Positions 17,658 through 26,565 are shown, counted from the first letter of the stretch. The stretch is 64,000 bases of DNA from an uncultured Clostridia bacterium (GCA_947168885.1 CAMVNQ010000008.1:62001-126000); one strand, 5' to 3'. Notes: generated by a model from the letters alone, not told the origin. Translations and numbers: made by a program.

Positions 17658-17683
17658 GATTAATCAGAAAGGTGGTTAAGGCA

Positions 17684-18049
17684 ATGAGACTTATCGGCAA
17701 CATTCTCTGGTTTATATTCGGCGGCTTTATGAGCGGGCTTTCGTGGCTCATCGCGGGGCTGCTGTGGTGTATTACCATAGTCGGCATACCCTATGGACGA
17801 CAGTGCTTCAAGTTTGCGCTTCTGTCGTTCTCCCCGTTCGGCAAGGATGTGGAATACGGCGGTGGAGTCCCGTCGGCTCTGGCAAATATAATCTGGGTGA
17901 TCGTCTCCGGTATATGGATGGCTATGGAAAACTTCTTTATAGGGCTTATCTGGTGTATTACTATCGTAGGGATACCGTTCGGCAAACAGTTCTTCAAGAT
18001 AGCCAAGCTGTCGCTGATGCCTTTCGGTGCGCAGATAGTGAAAATATAG
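17684..18049 (+). CDS. yccF: YccF family membrane protein
   Basis: 121 residues made of two similar halves, each with a hydrophobic helix followed by LxWCITIVGIP.G.Q.FK.A.LS..PFG. This is the internal repeat that defines the YccF (DUF307) family of inner-membrane proteins of unknown function. The start ATG 17684 has AAAGGTGG eight bases upstream; a GTG at 17672 overlaps that site and is less likely. Monocistronic. Confidence 0.85.
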   Translation: MRLIGNILWFIFGGFMSGLSWLIAGLLWCITIVGIPYGRQCFKFALLSFSPFGKDVEYGGGVPSALANIIWVIVSGIWMAMENFFIGLIWCITIVGIPFGKQFFKIAKLSLMPFGAQIVKI

Positions 18050-18079
18050 ACAGATACGCTTATTGCGGTGCTTGCGCTA

Positions 18080-18108
18080 TTGACAAAATATGAAAAGTAT
18101 GTTATAAT
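18080..18108 (+). promoter_or_regulatory. Promoter of the polyamine operon
   Basis: TTGACA (18080-18085), 17-base spacer, TATAAT (18103-18108). It lies 260 bases before the speA start, so the leader is long. Confidence 0.85.
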
Positions 18109-18114
18109 ACAAAT

Positions 18115-18353
18115 GACCTGAAATAGAAGCCAACGGACGGGCGGGTCGGATGCCGGCGGCAGCAGCAGGCTGCATTATTGATTGAGTTAAAAGCTCAAAT
18201 TTTATAAGATGATTACTTTATAATCAATTTCAAATCACTTGTGAAACGGTCAATAAGAAGCGGCAGCGTCCGGAATGTATCTGCGGGACAGTTATATCCC
18301 TATGATGAAAGACTATTTATGAGTGATACGTGAGCGTGTCACTCTTTTTGTTT
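18115..18353 (+). promoter_or_regulatory. Structured leader of the polyamine operon, probable riboswitch or attenuator
   Basis: Between promoter and speA lie about 240 bases with paired elements. CGGACG (18134-18139) pairs with CGTCCG (18267-18272) and encloses a GCAGC/GCTGC hairpin (18159-18173) and a three-way-junction-like unit closed by ATTGATT/AATCAAT (about 18176-18237). GGGA/TCCC (18285-18300) follows. The leader ends in a complete intrinsic terminator (18321-18353), 16 bases before speA. A tiny frame, MMKDYL, ends at the terminator's 5' arm. It does not fit the lysine, SAM, glycine, guanidine or T-box consensus as I know them. Control by a polyamine or arginine is an inference from gene context. 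Confidence 0.6.
18321..18353 (+). terminator. Intrinsic terminator immediately before speA
   Basis: GAGTGATACG-tgag-CGTGTCACTC is a ten-pair hairpin (one G-T) followed by TTTTTGTTT. Its closeness to the speA start implies conditional read-through. Confidence 0.85.
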
Positions 18354-18368
18354 ATGGAAGTGCAGTCT

Positions 18369-19817
18369 ATGGATATCGAAAGACAAAAATCAGCGCCCGT
18401 CTATGAGGCGCTCGAAAGATTCAGAAAACAGCGCGTTGTACCGTTCGACGTTCCCGGACATAAGCGCGGCAGAGGCAACCCCGAGCTTGTGAAGCTCCTC
18501 GGAGAGCAGTGCGTCAGTCTTGATGTGAACTCGATGAAGCCGCTTGACAATCTCTGTCACCCGGTTTCCGTCATTTACGACGCTGAACAGCTCGCGGCAG
18601 ACGCATTCGGTGCGGCACACGCGTACTTCATGGTCGGCGGAACTACCTCAGCGGTGCAGAGCATGATACTTACGGCGTGCAAGGCGGGTGACAAGATAAT
18701 CCTTCCGCGTAACGTCCACAAAAGCGTCATCAACGCGCTCGTTCTGTGCGGAGCAGAGCCCGTTTACGTCAATCCGGACGTTGATAACCACATCGGCATA
18801 GCTCTCGGAATGGAAACGAGCCTTGTGGAAAAGGCAATGAACGACAATCCCGACGCGGTGGCGGTATTTGTCAACAACCCGACATACTACGGCATCTGTT
18901 CGGACATACGCTCGATAGTAAAGCTTGCGCATGACCGGAATATGCTCGTTCTCGCGGACGAAGCACATGGTACACATCTGTACTTTCATGAGAAGCTTCC
19001 CGTTTCTGCAATGGAAGCGGGTGCCGATATGGCTGCGGTGTCGATGCACAAGTCGGGCGGAAGCCTCACACAGAGCTCGCTGCTCCTTCTTAACACCGGA
19101 GTCAATACGCGCTACGTTGAGCAGATAATAAACCTTACCCAGACCACGAGCGCTTCGTATCTCCTTTTGTCGAGCCTTGACATTTCCCGCCGCAACCTCG
19201 CGCTCCGCGGACATGAATCCTTCGAGAAAGTCTCGGCCATGGCGGAATATGCCCGCAGCGAGATAAACTCGATCGGCGGATATTACGCATACGGGCGGGA
19301 TATAGTAAACGGCGGCAGTATCTATGATTTTGATGTCACTAAACTTTCCGTATATACCCGCGATATGGGACTTACGGGCATAGAAGTATATGACCTGCTT
19401 CGCGACGAATATGACATACAGATCGAATTCGGCGATATAGGCAACATCCTCGCCTACATCTCTATCGGCGACCGCATACAGGATATCGAGCGCCTTGTGG
19501 GTGCGCTTGAGGACATAAAGCGCCTGTATTCGCGCAAAAGCTCGAAGCTCCACAACGCCGAATATATCACGCCTATCGTGGCGGCTACACCGCAGAAGGC
19601 GTTCTACTCCGACAAAGAGCTCGTCCCGATACGCGAGACCGCCGGAAGGATCTGCGGCGAGTTCGTTATGTGCTATCCGCCCGGAATACCGATTCTTTCT
19701 CCGGGAGAGCAGATAACCGACGAGATCATCAGCTATATTCTCTACGCCAAGGAGAAGGGCTGTTCCATGCAGGGTCCCGAGGACCCTGATATTTCAAAAC
19801 TTAATGTTTTGAAATAA
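18369..19817 (+). CDS. speA: Orn/Lys/Arg decarboxylase family, probable arginine decarboxylase
   Basis: A PLP-dependent fold-type I decarboxylase of about 482 residues, the length of Bacillus SpeA. Visible motifs: the start domain VPFDVPGHKRGRG, the PLP pocket ADEAHGTHLYFHEKLP, and the Schiff-base lysine in SMHKSGG (Lys228). Arginine is the probable substrate because agmatine deiminase and carbamoylputrescine amidase genes follow in the same operon; lysine or ornithine cannot be excluded from sequence. The ATG at 18369 follows GGAAG at ten bases; the ATG at 18354 is an alternative. It is followed by repeat copy 2. Confidence 0.87.
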   Translation: MDIERQKSAPVYEALERFRKQRVVPFDVPGHKRGRGNPELVKLLGEQCVSLDVNSMKPLDNLCHPVSVIYDAEQLAADAFGAAHAYFMVGGTTSAVQSMILTACKAGDKIILPRNVHKSVINALVLCGAEPVYVNPDVDNHIGIALGMETSLVEKAMNDNPDAVAVFVNNPTYYGICSDIRSIVKLAHDRNMLVLADEAHGTHLYFHEKLPVSAMEAGADMAAVSMHKSGGSLTQSSLLLLNTGVNTRYVEQIINLTQTTSASYLLLSSLDISRRNLALRGHESFEKVSAMAEYARSEINSIGGYYAYGRDIVNGGSIYDFDVTKLSVYTRDMGLTGIEVYDLLRDEYDIQIEFGDIGNILAYISIGDRIQDIERLVGALEDIKRLYSRKSSKLHNAEYITPIVAATPQKAFYSDKELVPIRETAGRICGEFVMCYPPGIPILSPGEQITDEIISYILYAKEKGCSMQGPEDPDISKLNVLK

Positions 19818-19891
19818 TGCACAATTACGGTTGCCGCTTTGCGATTTATCTGAATCGTGACGAAATGATAGGTATTCTGTAATTCATATAA

Positions 19892-20107
19892 AGGAACCTC
19901 TAAAAACCCATTTGAGAGAAAAAGAACTGCTTGCACCAACTGCTTCGTCAAGTCTCCTCACCTTGCGTGGTCTCCCCGGCAGCGGGGAGGTGTCGAGCTT
20001 GCGAGACAGAGGGGCTGACCGACAGACCAGCAAGCTTTCGGAGCCTTTCCTTGCATTTGGCGCAATCATCTCATTTTCTCTATTCAAAGCGGTTTTTAGA
20101 GGTACCC
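19892..20107. mobile_element. MITE-like inverted-repeat element, copy 2 (with nested insertion)
   Basis: 216 bp between AGGAACCTCTAAAAACCC and GGTTTTTAGAGGTACCC, flanked by the 4-bp duplication ATAA (19888-19891 and 20108-20111). Compared with copy 1 its middle is interrupted by about 56 bp of another repeat family (19970-20025). It separates speA from the rest of the polyamine operon; 20108-20288 downstream holds only leader sequence with no gene I can support. Confidence 0.85.
19970..20025 (-). repeat. Repeat family B, copy 1 (nested)
   Basis: Read on the minus strand: CTGTCGGTCAGCCCCTCTG, then about 20 variable bases, then CACCTCCCCGCTGCCGGGGA and GAC. The same order of blocks occurs at 28198-28252 on the plus strand. 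The GC-rich end can form a hairpin. Confidence 0.7.
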
Positions 20108-20288
20108 ATAACGTAAGCTATCAAAGGGTTCTGACCTTTCCTTTCTGAAAAAAGGAAGAGGATCGCGGTTCCGCGGCATGATGCCGCAAGAAGGTTTCCG
20201 AAAGCGAGCATGATGCACGCATAAAATGAACCTTCGAGGGACACGCGCGGCTGCGGCAGGGCAGTCGCTGTACAGGGGTGATGAGATT

Positions 20289-21155
20289 TTGGATTTCTGG
20301 TTTTCTGAAATGCACACGAATAACGTGAAAATGTCGATACGCGTTGAAAAGCAGCTTTTCAGCGGTACAAGCGACTTTCAGAGGATAGATGTGTTTGATT
20401 CCGAGGAGTTCGGACGGTTCCTGACTTCCGACGGAAGCGTTATATTCTCGGAAAAGGACGAGTTCACCTACGATGAAATGATCGTCCACGTTCCTATGGC
20501 GGTGCACCCGAATGTGCGGAAAGTGCTTGTAATAGGCGGCGGCGACGGAGGAGTTGCACGTGAGCTCTCTTATTATGACGAGATAGAGCATATAGACGTT
20601 GTCGAGCCCGACGAGATGTTCGTCGATGTCTGCCGCGAGTTCTTCCCCGATAACGCGAAAGGTCTCGATGATCCTCGCGTGGAAGTCTCTAACCGTGACG
20701 GACTTCGCTTTCTTCGCGGTATGCAGGGTGAGTATGACCTTATCATAAACGACAGCACAGACCCGCTCGGTCACACTGCGGGACTCTTCACGAAAGAGTT
20801 TTACGGAAGCTGCTACAAAGCGCTGCGCGACGACGGAATAATGGTTTATCAGCACGGGAGTCCGTTCTTCGATGAGGACGAGGAGACCTGCCGCGCGATG
20901 CACCGCAAGGCGTTCCGCTCGTTCCCGATAAGCCGCGTGTATCAGGCACACATCCCGACGTGCCCGTCGGGATACTGGCTTTTTGGCTTCGCGTCGAAGA
21001 AGTACCACCCTTTGCGCGATCTTGATGCCGAACGCTGGAACAAGCGCGGGATAAAGACGTGGTACTACACGACAAATCTGCACACGGGTTCGTTCATGCT
21101 CCCGAAGTACGTTGAAGATATGCTTAAGGAAGAGGAGGCAGCAGAAAAGAAATGA
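20289..21155 (+). CDS. speE: Polyamine aminopropyltransferase (spermidine synthase)
   Basis: Transfers an aminopropyl group from decarboxylated SAM to putrescine. By comparison with Bacillus SpeE the protein should begin at DFWFSE, which places the start at TTG 20289, with AGGGG ten bases upstream; 288 residues. Motifs: the nucleotide loop VIGGGDGGVARE, the acidic DVVEPDE, the catalytic region NDSTDPLG, and the C-terminal TWYYTTNLHTGSFMLPKYV. The adjoining carboxynorspermidine genes offer a second route to spermidine, and no speD is in the window. Its stop overlaps the next start by four bases. Confidence 0.9.
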   Translation: MDFWFSEMHTNNVKMSIRVEKQLFSGTSDFQRIDVFDSEEFGRFLTSDGSVIFSEKDEFTYDEMIVHVPMAVHPNVRKVLVIGGGDGGVARELSYYDEIEHIDVVEPDEMFVDVCREFFPDNAKGLDDPRVEVSNRDGLRFLRGMQGEYDLIINDSTDPLGHTAGLFTKEFYGSCYKALRDDGIMVYQHGSPFFDEDEETCRAMHRKAFRSFPISRVYQAHIPTCPSGYWLFGFASKKYHPLRDLDAERWNKRGIKTWYYTTNLHTGSFMLPKYVEDMLKEEEAAEKK

Positions 21156-21868
21156 CCGAGTTGAAATTCAGATCGGATATGAAGTTCCTGTATTATGACA
21201 AGTCGCTGGGCGCGTCACTGACGCTGCTCGCAGACTGGTACGTCCGCGCGGACACCGACGACGAGCATTATAAAACGACGATACCGCTTCAGACCGATAT
21301 GACGCTTAGCGATATCTTGAACGGGTATAACGGCGATGTTCCTTTCAGGGAGCTTACCGATAAGTACGGCGAGATAGGCGATACCGTGTCTGAAAAGCTT
21401 ACGGAGAAGATGCAGTTTTCATGTGTTGCGACGCTGACTGCGCTAACACCCGATGAGAGTTCGGCAAGACTTATTGAGCAGATCGAAAAGATGAAAAAGT
21501 TCTCCGATCCTGCTTACGCCGCGGCTGAATTCGAGCGCGCCATGAAGCAGGCTCAGGAAACCGCAGAAAAAAACGGTATGTCGGTGCAGGATATCCAGAA
21601 TATACAGAATGCACCGCTGCCCGATCTTCCGCCTCTGCCTGATACCAGCGACCCACTCGAAAGAGCTAAGGCAATTACTGCGCAGTTCGAGCAGATTAAA
21701 CAGATGGGGATGAACGGTTCATTCGCGGCTCCGACAGCTGCGGCGGCAGTTGCCGCTCCGGCAGCACCTGCCGCGCCGTTTATACAGCGTCCGAAGTTCT
21801 GCGCGAGCTGCGGAAGCAGGCTTCCCGAAAGCGGCAATTTCTGTCCGGACTGCGGAGCGAAGATATGA
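21152..21868 (+). CDS. Uncharacterised protein with C-terminal zinc ribbon
   Basis: 238 residues, translationally coupled to speE (ATGA). The first 110 residues are an unrecognised alpha/beta stretch (MTELKFRSDMKFLYYDKSLG, TIPLQTDMTLSDILNGYN). A helical segment about 110-160 comes next, then a Pro/Ala-rich linker, and a zinc ribbon at the end (FCASCGSRLPESGNFCPDCG). Nothing ties the fold to polyamine chemistry; its place inside the operon suggests a partner or regulator. Confidence 0.7.
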   Translation: MTELKFRSDMKFLYYDKSLGASLTLLADWYVRADTDDEHYKTTIPLQTDMTLSDILNGYNGDVPFRELTDKYGEIGDTVSEKLTEKMQFSCVATLTALTPDESSARLIEQIEKMKKFSDPAYAAAEFERAMKQAQETAEKNGMSVQDIQNIQNAPLPDLPPLPDTSDPLERAKAITAQFEQIKQMGMNGSFAAPTAAAAVAAPAAPAAPFIQRPKFCASCGSRLPESGNFCPDCGAKI

Positions 21869-21932
21869 AGCAATACTGCATAATCCTGTCATAGACAGTG
21901 TAGTGCGGAAAAGATATATGGAGGTAGTGAAA

Positions 21933-23186
21933 ATGAAATTAATGGTAATTGGCTGCGGCGGCGTAGCGACCGTTGCAATACACAAGTGCTGTGAGAACCC
22001 GATATTCACCGAGATACTGCTTGCGAGCAGAACAAAATCGAAGTGTGATGCTCTCGCGGATAAGCTGAGAAGCAGGACAAAGGCTGTGCTCACGACCGCG
22101 ACAGTCGATGCGGACAGCTTTGATTCCCTCACCGCGCTTATGAAAGAGTTCAAGCCCCATACCGTTCTCAACGTTGCACTTCCGTATCAGGATTTGACGA
22201 TAATGGACGCGTGCCTTGAGTGCGGCGCGAATTATGTCGATACAGCAAACTATGAGGCAGAGGACACCGACGACCCCGAGTGGAGAGCTGTCTATGAAAA
22301 GCGCTGCAAGGAAAAGGGATTCACCGCATATTTCGACTATTCGTGGCAGTGGGCTTATCAGGACAAATTCAAGGCGAAAGGGCTTACGGCTCTGCTCGGA
22401 ACGGGTTTTGACCCGGGCGTGACGAGCGTTTACACGGCGTATGCGCAGAAGCATTATTTTGACGAGATACACTACATCGACATTCTCGACTGTAATGGCG
22501 GCGACCACGGCTATCCGTTCGCGACGAACTTCAATCCCGAGATAAATCTCCGTGAAGTGTCTGCAAACGGTTCTTACTGGGAGGACGGACACTGGGTAGA
22601 GACAAAGCCTATGGAGATAAAGCGTGAATACAACTTCGACGGCGTGGGAATGAAGGATATGTACTTGCTGCACCATGAGGAGATCGAGTCACTTGCGAAG
22701 AATATCCCGAATGTAAAGCGCATTCGTTTCTTTATGACGTTCGGTCAGTCGTATCTCACCCACATGAACTGCTTACAGAACGTTGGAATGCTCGGAACAA
22801 CACCCGTTATGTTCGAGGGCAGGGAAATTGTGCCGATAAAGTTCCTTAAGGCGCTTCTTCCCGACCCCGCTTCCCTTGGCCCGAGAACGGTCGGAAAGAC
22901 GAATATCGGCTGCATTTTCCGCGGCATAAAGGACGGAAAAGAACGTAATATCTATATATACAATGTATGCGATCATCAGGAATGCTACAAGGAGACCGGC
23001 GCACAGGCCGTTTCCTATACCACAGGCGTTCCGGCTATGATCGGTACGGCTATGGTCGCAGGCGGCACATGGAGCGGAGCGGGCGTGTTCAATGTCGAGG
23101 AGTTTGATCCCGACCCGTATATGGACGCGCTCAACAAGTACGGTCTGCCGTGGCAGGTCGATAAAAACCCTGTTCTTGTCGATTGA
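21933..23186 (+). CDS. Carboxynorspermidine/carboxyspermidine dehydrogenase (saccharopine dehydrogenase family)
   Basis: 417 residues starting at ATG 21933, with GGAGG eight bases upstream. The N-terminal Rossmann motif is MVIGCGGVATVAIHKC. Middle motifs VDTANYE and the C-terminal TGVPAMIGTAMVAGGTW are typical of the Lys1-like CASDH/CANSDH group. The enzyme condenses aspartate semialdehyde with putrescine (or diaminopropane) and reduces the imine with NADPH. Its product is the substrate of NspC, encoded next. The longer upstream frame overlaps the preceding gene and is not used. Confidence 0.9.
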   Translation: MKLMVIGCGGVATVAIHKCCENPIFTEILLASRTKSKCDALADKLRSRTKAVLTTATVDADSFDSLTALMKEFKPHTVLNVALPYQDLTIMDACLECGANYVDTANYEAEDTDDPEWRAVYEKRCKEKGFTAYFDYSWQWAYQDKFKAKGLTALLGTGFDPGVTSVYTAYAQKHYFDEIHYIDILDCNGGDHGYPFATNFNPEINLREVSANGSYWEDGHWVETKPMEIKREYNFDGVGMKDMYLLHHEEIESLAKNIPNVKRIRFFMTFGQSYLTHMNCLQNVGMLGTTPVMFEGREIVPIKFLKALLPDPASLGPRTVGKTNIGCIFRGIKDGKERNIYIYNVCDHQECYKETGAQAVSYTTGVPAMIGTAMVAGGTWSGAGVFNVEEFDPDPYMDALNKYGLPWQVDKNPVLVD

Positions 23187-23191
23187 CGGTC

Positions 23192-24334
23192 ATGGACGAA
23201 TTATTGCTTGCTCACCCGACACTCGGGAAAATACAGACTCCTGCCTATGTGCTTGACGAAAAGGCGCTGCTGCATAATCTGCGCATACTACGCAGTGTGG
23301 CTGACGCGTCGGGCTGTAGAATATTGCTGGCACAGAAGGCATTTTCGATGTTCGCGGTATATCCGCTTATAGCGCAGTATCTCAGCGGTACGACAGCGAG
23401 CGGGCTGTATGAAGCGAAGCTCGGGAAAGAAGAATTCGGCGGAGAGGTGCATACTTTCTGCCCCGCATACAAGGACAGCGAATTTGACGAGATCGCGGAA
23501 ATATCCGATCATATCGTGTTCAACTCGTTTGCCCAGCTTCGGAAATTCCGATCACGCTGCACCGGAAAAAGCATAGGCATACGCATAAACCCCGAGTGCT
23601 CGACACAGGACGAGCCGATATACGACCCCTGCGCCGAGGGCTCGCGTCTCGGAGTACGACTTGCCGATTTTGACGAAGCAGAGTTCGACGGCGTTGACGG
23701 AATACACTTCCATACGCTCTGCGAGCAGGGCTTCGAGCCGCTTGAAAAGACAGTTAATGCTGTCGAGGAGAAGTTCGGGAAGTACCTGCGAAAGTGCAGA
23801 TGGGTGAACTTCGGCGGCGGTCATCATATCACCAAACCCGGCTATGACACCGGAGGTCTGATAAAGCTTATACAGCAGTTTTCGGAAAAGTACGGGGTAC
23901 AGGTATATCTTGAACCCGGAGAGGCTGTGGTGCTGAATGCAGGCTGGCTTGTCACCGAGGTAATGGAGATCGTGCATAACGGCATGGATATAGCGATACT
24001 CGACGCGAGCGCTGCCTGCCACATGCCGGACGTACTGGAAATGCCCTACCGTCCGCCGCTTTATATGAGCGGACAGCCTGGCGAAGAGACGCACACTTAC
24101 CGCCTTTCCTCGCGCACCTGCCTTGCCGGTGACATCATCGGGGACTACAGCTTCGACGATCCGCTGAACGAGGGCGACAGACTTTGCTTCGAGGATATGG
24201 CCCTTTATACAATGGTAAAGAACAACACGTTCAACGGAATGCCGCTGCCCGACATAGGAATACTTCACGAGAACGGGGAATACGAGCTTGTGAAGCGTTT
24301 CGGATACAGCGATTTCAAGGAGAGACTTTCGTGA
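23192..24334 (+). CDS. nspC: Carboxynorspermidine/carboxyspermidine decarboxylase
   Basis: A PLP enzyme of the alanine-racemase fold (380 residues) that decarboxylates carboxyspermidine to spermidine. The PLP lysine is in LLAQKAFSM (about Lys49). The glycine-rich phosphate loop is NFGGGHHIT, and YLEPGEAV and the C-terminal RTCLAGD(I)IGDYSF are family hallmarks. The ATG at 23192 has no strong ribosome site; a TTG at 23183 overlapping the previous stop is an alternative that would rely on coupling. Confidence 0.9.
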   Translation: MDELLLAHPTLGKIQTPAYVLDEKALLHNLRILRSVADASGCRILLAQKAFSMFAVYPLIAQYLSGTTASGLYEAKLGKEEFGGEVHTFCPAYKDSEFDEIAEISDHIVFNSFAQLRKFRSRCTGKSIGIRINPECSTQDEPIYDPCAEGSRLGVRLADFDEAEFDGVDGIHFHTLCEQGFEPLEKTVNAVEEKFGKYLRKCRWVNFGGGHHITKPGYDTGGLIKLIQQFSEKYGVQVYLEPGEAVVLNAGWLVTEVMEIVHNGMDIAILDASAACHMPDVLEMPYRPPLYMSGQPGEETHTYRLSSRTCLAGDIIGDYSFDDPLNEGDRLCFEDMALYTMVKNNTFNGMPLPDIGILHENGEYELVKRFGYSDFKERLS

Positions 24335-25419
24335 CGCACGGTTTTTATATGCCCGCCGAGTATGAGCGTCAGCGGGCGGCGATCCTTATTTTCCCCGAAC
24401 GCCCGGGTTCATGGGGCTACGGGGCTCTTCCTGCACAGAAGATCTTTGCGCAGATAATAAACGACATCGCGCTGCATGAGGATGTTTACGTTATCGTAAG
24501 CGATGTTTCGCGTCCAGCGGCCGAGAAGCTTATCAAGCGCTCCGAACGGGTTCATCTTCTCGGTATTCCCACAAACGACGCGTGGGCGCGCGATACAGCT
24601 CCGACGTTCGTAAAGAACAGCGAGACAGGAGAGATCCGCGGGATAAGCTGGAAATTCAACGCATGGGGTGGGGAATACGACGGGCTTTACGCGCATTGGG
24701 AGCTCGATGATGCACTTGCTGAAACTTTTTGCGAAAAAACCGGCTTCGGCTGCATAAGCGCGGGAGACTTCGTTCTTGAAGGCGGATCGATACATTCCGA
24801 CGGCGAGGGCACGATACTTACCACCGAAGCCTGCCTTTTAAGCGGCGGGCGCAATCCTTCCATGACGAAAGCGGCGATAGAGCAGAAGCTCTGTGGATAT
24901 CTCGGCGGTGAAAAGGTCATCTGGCTGCCGCGCGGCATCTTCAACGACGAAACCAACGAGCACGTTGATAATATCTGCGCGTTCATACGTCCCGCAGAGG
25001 TCGTGCTCGCGTGGACGGACGACAGGAACGACCCGCAGTATGAGCTTTCGGCGGCGTGCCTTGAGACTCTGGAAAACTGCACCGATGCAAAGGGCAGAAA
25101 AATAACAGTCCATAAACTCCCGATACCGGACGTGCCAGTCTGTGTTACGGAGCATGACCTTGCAGGCTACACCTTTGAAGATGGCGAGGATATGCGCGAG
25201 GTCGGCGAACGGCTCGCTGCTTCGTATGTGAACTTCTTCTTCGCAAACGACATCGTTCTTCTGCCGCAGTTCGGCGGCGAGAATGCAGAGAGCGATGCGC
25301 GTGCGGTCCGGATAATGCAGTCGCTTCTACCCGACCGTGAAATTATCCCGATAGCTGCTATTGAAATAATCAAGGGCGGCGGTAATATACATTGCATAAC
25401 ACAGCAGATACCATGCTGA
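24331..25419 (+). CDS. aguA: Agmatine deiminase
   Basis: Hydrolyses agmatine to N-carbamoylputrescine and ammonia. 362 residues from GTG 24331, which overlaps the nspC stop and has AAGGAG eight bases upstream; the longer in-frame sequence lies inside nspC. Family landmarks are WARDTAPTF, FNAWGG, DFVLEGGSIH and the terminal GGGNIHCITQQ with catalytic Cys355. Works between SpeA and AguB. Confidence 0.95.
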   Translation: MTHGFYMPAEYERQRAAILIFPERPGSWGYGALPAQKIFAQIINDIALHEDVYVIVSDVSRPAAEKLIKRSERVHLLGIPTNDAWARDTAPTFVKNSETGEIRGISWKFNAWGGEYDGLYAHWELDDALAETFCEKTGFGCISAGDFVLEGGSIHSDGEGTILTTEACLLSGGRNPSMTKAAIEQKLCGYLGGEKVIWLPRGIFNDETNEHVDNICAFIRPAEVVLAWTDDRNDPQYELSAACLETLENCTDAKGRKITVHKLPIPDVPVCVTEHDLAGYTFEDGEDMREVGERLAASYVNFFFANDIVLLPQFGGENAESDARAVRIMQSLLPDREIIPIAAIEIIKGGGNIHCITQQIPC

Positions 25420-25437
25420 TCAAACGGGAGAAGAAAA

Positions 25438-26316
25438 ATGAGAAAAGTTACAGTCGGAGCAGTGCAGATGCACTGTACAAAAAACGTAAACGAAAATATA
25501 GCGCTTGCGGATAAGCTCGTCCGTGAAGCGGCAAAGAACGGCGCACAGATGATACTGCTGCCGGAGCTTTTCGAACGGCAGTACTTCTGTCAGGAACGCC
25601 GGTATGAATACTATGATTTCGCAAAGCCGCTTGCGGAGAACGATGCGGTGATGCACTTCAAAAAGCTTGCGGAGGAGCTGAAAGTCGTGCTTCCGATAAG
25701 CTTTTATGAGCGTGATGTGAACCGGCTGTTCAATACCGCCGCGATCATAGACGCAGACGGTACGGTGCTTGGCATATATCGCAAGACCCACATTCCGGAC
25801 GATCATTACTATCAGGAGAAGTTCTACTTCAATCCCGGTGACACCGGCTTCAGAGTATGGGACACGAAATACGCGAAGATCGGTGTCGGGATATGCTGGG
25901 ATCAGTGGTTCCCGGAATGTGCCCGGTGCATGGCGATAGAAGGCGCTGAGCTTCTCTTCTATCCGACCGCCATTGGTTCGGAGCCCGTGCTCGGCAGCGA
26001 CAGCATGCCGCACTGGCGCCGCGCTATGCAGGGACATTCCGCTGCCAACCTTATCCCGGTCATAGCGGCGAACCGCTTTGGTACGGAGACGGTCGAGCCC
26101 TGTGATGAGAATGGCGGGCAGAAGTCCGCGCTTGTGTTCTACGGCTCGTCGTTCATAACCGACTGCACCGGCGGTATAGTCGAGGACGCAGGTCGTGAGG
26201 GTGACAAGGTGATAGTCTCCGGGACCGACCTTGACGAGAATTACGATATGCGGCTGAGCTGGGGGATATTCCGCGACCGCCGCCCCGGAAAATACGGAAT
26301 TATCACGGAAAAGTGA
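25438..26316 (+). CDS. aguB: N-carbamoylputrescine amidase
   Basis: A nitrilase-superfamily hydrolase of 292 residues releasing putrescine, CO2 and ammonia from N-carbamoylputrescine. The Glu-Lys-Cys triad is visible: [15 protein letters not shown] and [10 protein letters not shown] (Cys153). [13 protein letters not shown] is typical of the plant and bacterial CPA group. It follows aguA by 18 bases with its own GGGAGAAG site. Confidence 0.95.
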   Translation: MRKVTVGAVQMHCTKNVNENIALADKLVREAAKNGAQMILLPELFERQYFCQERRYEYYDFAKPLAENDAVMHFKKLAEELKVVLPISFYERDVNRLFNTAAIIDADGTVLGIYRKTHIPDDHYYQEKFYFNPGDTGFRVWDTKYAKIGVGICWDQWFPECARCMAIEGAELLFYPTAIGSEPVLGSDSMPHWRRAMQGHSAANLIPVIAANRFGTETVEPCDENGGQKSALVFYGSSFITDCTGGIVEDAGREGDKVIVSGTDLDENYDMRLSWGIFRDRRPGKYGIITEK

Positions 26317-26347
26317 TACGATAAATCTACGAAAGGAGAACACACCT

Positions 26348-26503
26348 ATGAAGTATGTATGCGAACTCTGCGGCTGGGAATACGACGAGGAGAAGGGCGA
26401 TCCGGACAACGGCATAGCACCCGGCACCAAGTTTGAAGATCTTCCCGCGGATTTTGAATGTCCGCTCTGCGGAGCAGGAAAAGACAGCATCAAGGCTGAA
26501 TGA
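26348..26503 (+). CDS. Rubredoxin
   Basis: A 51-residue one-iron electron carrier. It begins [20 protein letters not shown] and ends with the second knuckle [10 protein letters not shown]; both CxxCG motifs are intact. GAAAGGAG precedes the ATG. It lies 31 bases after aguB and before the terminator, so it is probably the last gene of the polyamine transcript, though no metabolic link is apparent; detoxification of oxygen species is the usual role. Confidence 0.95.
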   Translation: MKYVCELCGWEYDEEKGDPDNGIAPGTKFEDLPADFECPLCGAGKDSIKAE

Positions 26504-26519
26504 TCTGTCTTAAAACAGT

Positions 26520-26565
26520 GATCCGCCCTCACGGCCAGACGGTCATGAGGGCGGATCTTGTTTGT
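26520..26565. terminator. Terminator of the polyamine operon
   Basis: GATCCGCCCTCA...TGAGGGCGGATC then TTGTTTG. It can also serve the converging DUF1492 gene. Confidence 0.8.

Noticed and set aside
18115-18353. Lysine, SAM, TPP or T-box leader before speA
   Set aside because: The conserved core sequences of those classes are not found; it stays unassigned.
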